DNA from: Dehalococcoidia bacterium
GTDB taxonomy: Bacteria > Chloroflexota > Dehalococcoidia > Dehalococcoidales > W498
Direction: 5' to 3'
Assembly: GCA_030608125.1 (NCBI GenBank)
Contig: JAUWEU010000054.1
Location: 1-5,555 of the forward strand
Length of the DNA: 5,555 bases
Part shown: positions 1 through 4,525 of the stretch, one piece after another
How positions within the stretch are numbered: the stretch's first letter is position 1
Layout of the letters: each line of letters begins with the position of its first letter
Notes under the pieces: model-generated
Told to the model about the DNA's origin: nothing
What the model saw: the letters and a program-made list of their open reading frames with translations, nothing else
Database searches by the model: none
Position numbers and translations under genes: made by a program

Positions 1-495
1 GACGCCGGTGGCAGCCACGGCGCTCTTTAGCGGTATAGATGATATTACCCCCATATTGGCTAGGGTTTGCATTGCTTGATGTAGGGCAACATAGGAACCA
101 GTAATAGCAACAGTTCTGGTGCCGCCATCCGCCTGCAATACATCACAATCTACAATTAGGGTTCTTTCCCCTAATGCGGTAAGGTCGGTTACTGCTCGCA
201 GTGAGCGCCCGATAAGACGCTGTATTTCCTGGCTTCTACCGGCGATTCTGCCCAGTGCGGAATCACGAGGGGTGCGGCTGACAGTGGCGCGGGGCAGCAT
301 GGCATATTCAGCGGTAATCCAGCCGCTACCCCCTCCCCTGAGGAAGGTTGGCACCCTCTCTTCTACACTAACCGAGCACAATACCCGGGTCTTCCCCAAT
401 TCTATTAGCACTGAACCTTCAGCAAAGCTCTGAAATTTGGGGGTTATTTTTATCGGTCGCAGCTCATCCCAGGCACGCCCATCAGCCCTTTTCAT
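1..495 (-). CDS. rph: Ribonuclease PH (partial, C-terminus off the left edge)
   Basis: RNase PH is a phosphate-dependent 3'-to-5' exoribonuclease that trims tRNA 3' ends and degrades structured RNA in the cytoplasm as a hexameric ring. The visible 165 residues are the N-terminal two thirds of a protein that is usually about 240 long. The start [15 protein letters not shown] is the typical RNase PH opening. It is followed by the [17 protein letters not shown] strand region, [14 protein letters not shown] around residues 58-71, [19 protein letters not shown] at 82-100, and [13 protein letters not shown] at 116-128. R87 and R127 in these motifs correspond to the conserved phosphate-binding arginines. 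The catalytic aspartates lie beyond the edge. The ATG at 495-493 is preceded by AGAAGGG (504-510) at 8 bases spacing, which supports this start. It has its own promoter and is separated from the upstream pncC gene by a repeat-bearing gap. Family assignment is very sure. Confidence 0.97.
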   Translation of the reverse strand, partial: MKRADGRAWDELRPIKITPKFQSFAEGSVLIELGKTRVLCSVSVEERVPTFLRGGGSGWITAEYAMLPRATVSRTPRDSALGRIAGRSQEIQRLIGRSLRAVTDLTALGERTLIVDCDVLQADGGTRTVAITGSYVALHQAMQTLANMGVISSIPLKSAVAATGV

Positions 496-530
496 ATAAT
501 CTTCCCTTCTAATTTTTTGATGTGTGCCAA

Positions 531-559
531 AGTATAGCATTACTCGGTGATATTGACAA
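531..559 (-). promoter_or_regulatory. Probable sigma-70 promoter of rph
   Basis: On the minus strand a -35 box TTGTCA (559-554) and a -10 box TATACT (536-531) are separated by exactly 17 bases. Each matches consensus at five of six positions. A start near 523-525 would leave a leader of about 30 bases before the rph ATG, with the Shine-Dalgarno inside it. This is read from sequence only, but spacing and position are ideal. It would let rph be transcribed independently of the radical SAM-pncC unit. Confidence 0.6.
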
Positions 560-563
560 TTTT

Positions 564-602
564 GAGGTTATTTATCTACCTCACCCTCTCAGATATTTAT
601 CT
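564..602. repeat. Short AT-rich repeats upstream of the rph promoter
   Basis: The nonamer TATTTATCT occurs twice in direct orientation (569-577 and 594-602), 25 bases apart. The first copy lies inside a small inverted repeat, GAGGT (564-568) and ACCTC (578-582). The second overlaps another small inverted repeat, AGATA/TATCT (591-602). The pair sits immediately upstream of the rph -35 box, where an activator site or UP-like element would lie. It could equally be part of the neighbouring hairpin repeat or chance in AT-rich DNA. Confidence 0.3.
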
Positions 603-620
603 TAGCAACCCACCCCCTTT

Positions 621-755
621 TTCCCCCTCCCTTGATAAGGGAGGGGGAATTTATTGTGTAAGAGAGGCTTCGCCTCTCTTTGACTCTCCTTATAGTATCT
701 ACTTCTTCAAAGGAGAGGGGGAAGATTTCATAAAGAGGGGGCTAACGCCCCTCTT
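621..755. repeat. Two tandem copies of a GC-rich double-hairpin repeat unit
   Basis: Read on the minus strand, the block is two diverged head-to-tail copies of the same two-hairpin unit. Copy 1 has AAGAGGGGC/GCCCCCTCTT with a TTAG loop and one bulged base (755-733), then CTCTCCTT/AAGGAGAG (717-684) preceded by CTTCCCCC. Copy 2 has AAGAGAGGC-GAA-GCCTCTCTT, a perfect 9-bp stem (680-660), then TTCCCCCTCCCTT-ATC-AAGGGAGGGGGAA, a perfect 13-bp stem (649-621). This looks like a non-coding dispersed repeat of the REP/MITE kind. It lies downstream of pncC and upstream of the rph promoter, so as RNA it may also slow or end transcription, although no hairpin is followed by a real U tract. No protein gene is credible in this gap. 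Confidence 0.7.
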
Positions 756-791
756 AAACACCCAATTAGGCTACCTGGAAAAGAAAGAGCT

Positions 792-1271
792 TTATTTCAG
801 GCTTATTAGATATTCCTTTAGCCAGCCCAGGGCTGTCTCAGCGGCATCTAGCTTATTTTGCTCACGGTTTCCCTGGGAGTTGTGCTTCCGGCTGTAGGTT
901 CCAGCTTGGTGGGATAATCCGATGTAGAATAGCCCTATTGGTTTTCCCGGGGTAGCCCCGGTAGGTCCGGCAATACCGGTATCAGCCAAACATACATCTG
1001 AGGCTAGTATTTTTCTGCCGCCCTGCGCCATCTCTTCAGCTACCTCAGGGCTAACAGCGCCATATTTGTTGATGGTATCCTCTTTCACCCCGACTATTTT
1101 AATCTTGACTTCATTGCTATAGGCGGTAACTGACCCCTTATAGTAGTCAGAGCTACCGGCGACATTGGTTATGCGGTGAGATATTAGCCCCCCGGTGGCT
1201 GATTCAACTATTCCCAGGGTTAGCCCCTTTTGGCGAAGCAAATTTCCTACCTCTTGCTCTAGGCTGGTCAT
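792..1271 (-). CDS. pncC: CinA C-terminal domain protein / nicotinamide-nucleotide amidohydrolase (PncC-like)
   Basis: PncC deamidates nicotinamide mononucleotide to nicotinate mononucleotide and so recycles NMN in NAD metabolism in the cytoplasm. The 159 residues make a complete stand-alone C-terminal CinA domain. The N-terminal molybdopterin-binding-like domain of full-length CinA is absent. Family landmarks are LGIVESATGGLISHRIT (19-35), VAGSSDYYKGSVTAYSNEVK (37-56), GVKEDTINKYGAVSPEVAEEMA (61-82) and DTGIAGPTG (97-105). The usual ESCTGG motif here reads ESATGG; the serine at 24, the probable catalytic residue in this family, is kept. The ATG begins 4 bases after the stop of the radical SAM gene. 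Its Shine-Dalgarno GAAGGA (1285-1290) lies inside the end of that gene, at a rather long 13-base spacing, so translation may be coupled. Family is sure; the enzymatic activity is inferred from the family. Confidence 0.93.
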   Translation of the reverse strand: MTSLEQEVGNLLRQKGLTLGIVESATGGLISHRITNVAGSSDYYKGSVTAYSNEVKIKIVGVKEDTINKYGAVSPEVAEEMAQGGRKILASDVCLADTGIAGPTGATPGKPIGLFYIGLSHQAGTYSRKHNSQGNREQNKLDAAETALGWLKEYLISLK

Positions 1272-1275
1272 AGTC

Positions 1276-2412
1276 TTATATAAATCCTTCCATCAAGGTG
1301 TATATTACTTTATCGTCTACTCGGTTACTACCTTGACTGAGCTTATGTGTAATCTGCTCAACTACCGCATGTCTGTGTACATCGTAAAGGTCATCCAGTT
1401 TAGTATATATGCCGACCCTTCGGCCAATTCTGAAGTTGGCTCTTTCTTCAGGTGTTAGGCACTGGAATCTATCTATGAGAGCCAGCATTTTCTCCTTGTC
1501 TTGGGGCAATTTGCCTTCAATTTCCTGTAGCAGGTTAGTAATATGGTCACTTACGTAGTTTGAATGGCACTCCAGGTGTTCAATCAGCAACCTTTCTTCC
1601 TCCAGAATTTTCTCATCTGTTGCCCGAATAAAATTGCCATTCTCTATCTCATTACATAGAGGCATTCTATTATTTACGGTTAAGGTTCTGACTCTGATGA
1701 AGTCGGGGGCTATTTCATTCAGCACCTTAGCTGTTTGGGTAGCGTGCTCCCGCCACATTTCCCTCCCACCAAGTCCTAAGATGACATATTCTGATAGCGA
1801 TATACCTGATTCTACCACTCTTCTGCCGCCTATAATATGTTCGGCAGCAGTAATCCCCTTATCCATATATTGAAGTAGAGGGTCATAACCTGATTCCAGT
1901 CCTATATGCAGGCGGGAAAGCCCGGCCTCGCCTAGCTCTGTTAGCTCGTCTAGTTTCTTTTTGGCTGCTGTCTTTGACCTAGCATAGCTAGTTATCCTCT
2001 TTATATCAGGAAAGGTTTCCCTCAAGAACCTTATCACCTCAGCTAGCTCATTTGTCCTCATAATTAAACTATTAGCATCCTGCAGGAAAACGCTCTCACC
2101 ACCGGCATACAGCCATAGAGCCACATTGTAAAAGGCTTCATTAGGTGGGTTGTTAAGCATTGTAGTAGCTATCTCTTTCACTCTGCCTCCATAGCCAGAT
2201 TTCCATGAAAGCCCCTTTATCTTGTCCTGTAGAACCTTGGCTGTTCTTATATCTTGCTTTATCTCTTCCACTGTCCTGAGCTGGAATTTTTTCCCCTTGT
2301 AGGTGTGGCAGAACTTGCATCGGTTCCACGGGCAGTTTATGGTTGCCCTGATAAGCAAAGAGTAAGCCTCGCTTGGTGGTCTGATTGGTCCTAGCTCAAA
2401 AGAATATGTCAT
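1276..2412 (-). CDS. Radical SAM protein with a CX4CX2C cluster motif, function unknown
   Basis: A 378-residue radical SAM enzyme, expected to hold a 4Fe-4S cluster and cleave S-adenosylmethionine. Its substrate is not identifiable from sequence. The N-terminus reads GPIRPPSEAYSLLIRAT, then NCPWNRCKFC. The three cysteines C27, C32 and C35 are spaced CX4CX2C rather than the textbook CX3CX2C, and I confirmed this at codon level. Further radical SAM landmarks are AGGES (103-107), matching the GGE motif that contacts SAM, RLHIGLESGYDPLL (167-180) and YVILGLGG (209-216). The C-terminal part (about 245-378) is helical and charged, with scattered cysteines (253, 282, 318) but no obvious second cluster. 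It resembles the COG1032-like family with CPWNRC motifs found in many anaerobes. The start ATG has only a weak, distant AAGG. It is the first gene of a unit with pncC. Radical SAM assignment is very sure. Confidence 0.92.
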   Translation of the reverse strand: MTYSFELGPIRPPSEAYSLLIRATINCPWNRCKFCHTYKGKKFQLRTVEEIKQDIRTAKVLQDKIKGLSWKSGYGGRVKEIATTMLNNPPNEAFYNVALWLYAGGESVFLQDANSLIMRTNELAEVIRFLRETFPDIKRITSYARSKTAAKKKLDELTELGEAGLSRLHIGLESGYDPLLQYMDKGITAAEHIIGGRRVVESGISLSEYVILGLGGREMWREHATQTAKVLNEIAPDFIRVRTLTVNNRMPLCNEIENGNFIRATDEKILEEERLLIEHLECHSNYVSDHITNLLQEIEGKLPQDKEKMLALIDRFQCLTPEERANFRIGRRVGIYTKLDDLYDVHRHAVVEQITHKLSQGSNRVDDKVIYTLMEGFI

Positions 2413-2422
2413 TATTTATTTT

Positions 2423-2443
2423 TACCTTTTCCGGGTAAAGGTA
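2423..2443. other. Small inverted repeat over the ribosome-binding region of the radical SAM gene
   Basis: TACCTTT (2423-2429) and AAAGGTA (2437-2443) form a perfect 7-bp stem with a 7-base loop. It lies 10 bases upstream of the radical SAM ATG. On the mRNA one arm contains the AAAGG that would serve as Shine-Dalgarno, so folding could reduce initiation. It might instead be a small operator. Nothing else supports a role. Confidence 0.3.
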
Positions 2444-2501
2444 TGGACTATTTACTCGCTTCGTGCTATTATCACCTATTAGCGGATTAATTTTTTGCCC
2501 T

Positions 2502-2530
2502 TTGATTATATAGAAACTATGGGATAAAAT
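2502..2530 (+). promoter_or_regulatory. Probable sigma-70 promoter of the small membrane protein-DUF167 unit
   Basis: TTGATT (2502-2507) and TAAAAT (2525-2530) are separated by 17 bases. Transcription would start around 2537, giving a leader of roughly 50 bases that ends in a strong AAGGAGG (2572-2578). Position, spacing and downstream Shine-Dalgarno agree well. It overlaps a possible opposing promoter on the other strand. Confidence 0.55.
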
Positions 2531-2533
2531 AAA
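2505..2533 (-). promoter_or_regulatory. Possible promoter of the radical SAM-pncC unit
   Basis: A perfect TATAAT lies on the minus strand at 2510-2505. At 17 bases upstream the -35 hexamer is only TTTATT (2533-2528), a weak match. A transcript would start near 2498 with a leader of about 86 bases. A second -10-like GATAAT lies nearer the gene but has no -35 partner. The site overlaps the plus-strand promoter of the neighbouring unit. Confidence 0.35.
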
Positions 2534-2585
2534 GCGAAAATGTATCCAACACCGCTTGGTTAATAGTTAAGAAGGAGGTTTTATT

Positions 2586-2768
2586 ATGGGAATATTAGCC
2601 TGGATTTTTGGCGCTATTGGTGGGCTGTGCGCAGTGATGGGTGTTATTACTGCGGCGGGGGTAATTCCAGAATTTGCTGAACTCTCCTGGATGTTCTGGC
2701 TGGTGCTGAGTGCAATTTTACTTCTAGCTACTATTGCTTTTGCCGTTGGTCGCGGAGGATATGAGTAG
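2586..2768 (+). CDS. Small two-helix membrane protein, function unknown
   Basis: A 60-residue, highly hydrophobic protein. Two membrane segments are visible: about residues 3-26 (from ILAWIFGAIGGL through VITAAGVI) and about 34-54 (LSWMFWLVLSAILLLATIAF). They are joined by a short loop, PEFAE, and followed by a polar tail ending GRGGYE. It carries almost no charge outside the loop and tail, so it is probably an integral membrane peptide without catalytic residues. Translation support is excellent: AAGGAGG with 7 bases to the ATG, and a promoter just upstream. It is followed after 25 bases by the DUF167 gene on the same strand, so the two probably form a transcript. I do not recognise a named family. 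That it is a real gene is likely; function is open. Confidence 0.82.
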   Translation: MGILAWIFGAIGGLCAVMGVITAAGVIPEFAELSWMFWLVLSAILLLATIAFAVGRGGYE

Positions 2769-2793
2769 CTAGACTCCTATTTCTGAAGTTATT

Positions 2794-3093
2794 ATGCCCG
2801 TTTCAAAGAGTGAAGCCAAGATTTCGCTGTTGGTTTACTCCAATGCGGTTAGGAATGAGGTGTTGGGCTTGACCAGGGGGATATTGCGGGTAAAGGTAAC
2901 GGCACCTCCAATCAAGGGTAAAGCTAACAGGGAATTAATAGCTTTTCTCAGTCAGCTCTTAGATGTGGGCAAGGGCAGTATAAATATAATAAAAGGTCAT
3001 ACCAGCCGAAATAAGCTTGTAGCCATCAATGGTTTGAGCCAGGAAGAGGTTACGAAGCGACTTTCTTCTTGCGGTGGCGACGCCAGTAGATAA
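2794..3093 (+). CDS. DUF167 / YggU-family protein
   Basis: A 99-residue small cytosolic protein of the DUF167 (YggU, COG1872) family, which has known folds but no agreed function. The hallmark stretch is RVKVTAPPIKGKANRELIAFL (about residues 32-52). It is followed by a hydrophobic LLDVGKGSINIIKGHTSRNKLVAINGL region (56-82) with the typical G-x-x-SR-x-K signature. The length matches the family. The start follows an in-frame stop at 2770-2772 and has only a weak TGAAG 5 bases upstream, so translation may depend on the preceding gene 25 bases away. Its last 44 bases overlap the end of the DUF4349 gene on the opposite strand; the overlapped tail (RLSSCGGDASR and a few residues before it) lies past the conserved core. 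Family assignment is confident. Confidence 0.92.
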   Translation: MPVSKSEAKISLLVYSNAVRNEVLGLTRGILRVKVTAPPIKGKANRELIAFLSQLLDVGKGSINIIKGHTSRNKLVAINGLSQEEVTKRLSSCGGDASR

Positions 3094-3889
3094 TACCGAG
3101 AATAGCTCCCCACACTGGGCAAAAGATTAAGAGCCAGATAGCTATAGTGCCTAGCCACTGCCCGAAGATAACAATTCCACGAACAGCCGATTTGAGCATC
3201 TCAAGAGCGCTCCAGCCGGCACGAACCAGTGGTTTAGCTGTAGCTGCCGGTTTCAGATACACTGAAATTAGGCTCATTGATGAGATTCGCTCTAGATACT
3301 GCATCCGACCCTTGATTTGCTCTATTTCGCTCCGCACCCGGGACAGGCTTTCGTAAATGCTCAGGATATCCTCAACGTCCTCAGCTTTTTCCAGGAGGGC
3401 TAGATACTGGCTCTCGGTTGCCTCAGCATTCTTCAGTCTGGATTCCAGGTCAACATACTCTTCAGTTACATCTTGGCTGCTGGTGCTCTCCGAGGTTACC
3501 CTTACTGCCAGGTCTCTGAGTTCGGCTAACGCCGGCTCAAACCTGTCATCAGGCACCCGAATGGAAATCCATCCTCTCATATCCTGTTCCTCACCCGAGA
3601 TTTGGGACGATACTACATAGCCATCAAACCTCACCGCTAGCTGGGCTACCTCATCTCGGGCATCAGTCACATCATTTACTACCAGAGATATTTCCCCGTT
3701 GCGGACTATCATCCGCTCTTCTTCTATTGATGGCAGAGCCCCAGTCCCCACTTCCTTATAGCTCTCCTCCCGTTCCGGTACACCTGCTGGCATTGTTTCT
3801 TCTGCTTGAGGTGGTCCCTTAGCGCAGGAAACCGGCACCAGCAGGCACACTACCAGCACCAGCCCTGTTATTAGCATCACCTTTTTCAT
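3050..3889 (-). CDS. DUF4349-family membrane-anchored (putative lipo-)protein
   Basis: A 279-residue extracytoplasmic protein of the DUF4349 type; its role is unknown. Residues 1-22 form a lipoprotein-like signal: MKK, a hydrophobic run, then VPVSC with Cys22 as possible lipidation site. Proline at the -3 position is atypical for a lipobox. A low-complexity acidic linker (23-58) precedes the conserved domain, starting RMIVRNGEISLVVNDV (59-74) and continuing with FDGYVVSS, the RVPDDRFEPALAELRDLA stretch (111-128) and VTEEYVDLESRLKNAEATE (141-159). A probable coiled coil spans 145-200. A membrane helix lies at about 237-268, followed by a basic tail (RRHRKKK) that places the C-terminus in the cytoplasm. 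This N-terminal anchor, coiled coil and C-terminal helix layout fits the family. Start: ATG with AGGGGT 5 bases upstream. It is monocistronic, with its own promoter, and tail-to-tail with the DUF167 gene. Confidence 0.92.
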   Translation of the reverse strand: MKKVMLITGLVLVVCLLVPVSCAKGPPQAEETMPAGVPEREESYKEVGTGALPSIEEERMIVRNGEISLVVNDVTDARDEVAQLAVRFDGYVVSSQISGEEQDMRGWISIRVPDDRFEPALAELRDLAVRVTSESTSSQDVTEEYVDLESRLKNAEATESQYLALLEKAEDVEDILSIYESLSRVRSEIEQIKGRMQYLERISSMSLISVYLKPAATAKPLVRAGWSALEMLKSAVRGIVIFGQWLGTIAIWLLIFCPVWGAILGIIYWRRHRKKKVAS

Positions 3890-3918
3890 AACACACCCCT
3901 ATATATTGTGTATAATTC

Positions 3919-3947
3919 ACTATACTATAACGCTGGTGGGTTGAAAA
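3919..3947 (-). promoter_or_regulatory. Probable promoter of the DUF4349 gene
   Basis: On the minus strand TTTTCA (3947-3942) and TATAGT (3924-3919) are 17 bases apart. A second, overlapping TATAGT lies at 3929-3924. A start near 3912 would give a leader of about 23 bases containing the AGGGGT Shine-Dalgarno. The -10 is good and the -35 moderate (four of six). Confidence 0.5.
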
Positions 3948-3964
3948 GGTTAGGGGGATGGCTA

Positions 3965-4144
3965 TTAATTGGGAAATACATCAAGCTCTGTGGCAATATG
4001 GTGAGTCCAGCTTATCTCCCCACAGCCTTTCGCTAACCTATTAATTGCCAACGCAACAAATCCCTTGGCTATCACTGGCTTAACCACTTCAAAGGGCTTT
4101 GATTGGCTAAGAATCATAATCCCATCACTAGCCACCAATAACAC
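3965..4144 (-). CDS. Doubtful short open frame, possible gene remnant
   Basis: The only substantial unexplained open frame in the 3950-4260 gap. It is open on the minus strand from a stop near 4229 down to TAA at 3965-3967. Possible starts are GTG (4144 or 4135) or ATG (4117), none with a good Shine-Dalgarno. From the first GTG it would encode 59 residues. They include SDGIMILSQSKPFEVVKPVI, then a helix-like AKGFVALAINRLAKG and a C-terminal part with CGEISWTHH. The codons are mostly purine-first and the composition looks protein-like, unlike a random frame. I recognise no family. The opposite strand is also open across 4065-4280, so the choice of strand is not certain. It may be the 3' remnant of a decayed gene, a small gene with weak initiation, or chance. 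Confidence 0.25.
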   Translation of the reverse strand: MLLVASDGIMILSQSKPFEVVKPVIAKGFVALAINRLAKGCGEISWTHHIATELDVFPN

Positions 4145-4191
4145 GGGAAATAGAAAACATGGAGGAAAAAGGCTGGAGGATATTTCAGAGT

Positions 4192-4225
4192 TAGCTCCAG
4201 GGCCCGATTTTCTCAGCCCTAGCTA
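4192..4225. other. Interrupted stem-loop downstream of the small membrane peptide gene
   Basis: TAGCT (4192-4196) pairs with AGCTA (4221-4225), and AGGGC (4199-4203) with GCCCT (4216-4220). A 2-base bulge lies on one side and the loop has 12 bases. It lies about 40 bases after the stop of the 26-residue peptide gene on the minus strand and could act as a transcript end or stabiliser. No T tract follows on either strand, so it is not a standard intrinsic terminator. Confidence 0.35.
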
Positions 4226-4263
4226 CATGTTCGGAAGTAAGTGTACCGCAAGCGATGTAAACT

Positions 4264-4344
4264 CTACTGCCTCCGTCTAACCATGAAGAATAACACTATA
4301 AGAATAACAATCGCTGCTATACCGATCCAAGTCCACATTGTCAT
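4264..4344 (-). CDS. Probable 26-residue single-pass membrane peptide
   Basis: A very short gene: ATG at 4344-4342, TAG at 4266-4264, encoding 26 residues. It begins MTMWTWIG, continues as one uninterrupted hydrophobic helix (IAAIVILIVLFFMV, about 7-22) and ends RRRQ. The basic end predicts an N-out, C-in single-pass membrane peptide. Initiation signals are strong: a GAGGGGG run (4353-4359) lies 8 bases before the ATG. Upstream are a TATAAT box (4376-4371) and, further back, a near-consensus promoter (4462-4433). No other gene on this strand could use these signals before the DUF4349 gene. I do not recognise a family. Coding is inferred from helix, start signals and promoter together; a conserved homologue would be needed to prove it. 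Confidence 0.55.
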   Translation of the reverse strand: MTMWTWIGIAAIVILIVLFFMVRRRQ

Positions 4345-4370
4345 TGCTAGTTCCCCCTCGGTTTTCAGTA

Positions 4371-4376
4371 ATTATA
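4371..4376 (-). promoter_or_regulatory. Perfect -10 box close to the 26-residue peptide gene
   Basis: TATAAT on the minus strand, with a transcript start predicted near 4364 and the Shine-Dalgarno at 4353-4359 just inside it. The hexamer 17 bases upstream (TATTAA) is a poor -35, so this would be a weak or activator-dependent second promoter behind the stronger one at 4433-4462. Confidence 0.35.
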
Positions 4377-4432
4377 ACCGACTCTCCGCAATATTAATAG
4401 TACTCTACACTCAATTTGGATACAATGTCAAT

Positions 4433-4462
4433 ATTATGTGAGTATGTAATGCCTATTGTCAA
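4433..4462 (-). promoter_or_regulatory. Strong sigma-70-like promoter after comEC
   Basis: On the minus strand a perfect TTGACA (4462-4457) and CATAAT (4438-4433, five of six) are separated by 18 bases. A second perfect TTGACA follows at 4431-4426. Transcription would start near 4426 and give a leader of about 80 bases to the 26-residue peptide gene. This is the best promoter in the window, and it points at a stretch with no larger gene, which strengthens the case for the small one. Confidence 0.55.
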
Positions 4463-4525
4463 GGTTCACCCCCTCAGACAATACTTTCCCATAGCTATCT
4501 CCTTGAGTTTTGTTGCTGCATTTTA

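Noticed and set aside
119..433. Open frame on the plus strand inside rph
   Set aside because: It is antisense to a clear RNase PH sequence and its translation is low-complexity Ser/Pro/Arg-rich without family features.
621..649. Perfect 13-bp stem with 3-base loop as an intrinsic terminator
   Set aside because: Neither strand has a proper T tract after the stem (AATTTATTG on plus, AAAAAGGG on minus), so I list it as part of a repeat only.
547..897. Plus-strand frame across the hairpin repeat and the end of pncC
   Set aside because: It runs through the repeat stems, has no Shine-Dalgarno and overlaps pncC antisense; the peptide looks like translated repeats.
4065..4280. Plus-strand frame starting with TTG in the intergenic region
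   Set aside because: No ribosome site, no family resemblance, and it contains the interrupted stem-loop and the end of the small peptide gene in antisense. It could still be a shadow of a remnant on the minus strand.
4400..4492. Reading the TGA after MGKYCLRG as selenocysteine, since the frame stays open for about 20 codons
   Set aside because: The extension looks random, crosses a strong promoter, and I see no selenocysteine insertion hairpin right after the TGA.
3890..4525. Search for tRNA, riboswitch, CRISPR or insertion-sequence ends in the gene-poor region
   Set aside because: I see no cloverleaf, no regularly spaced repeats, no terminal inverted repeats and no recognisable riboswitch core; only the promoters, small peptide gene, stem-loop and doubtful frame listed.
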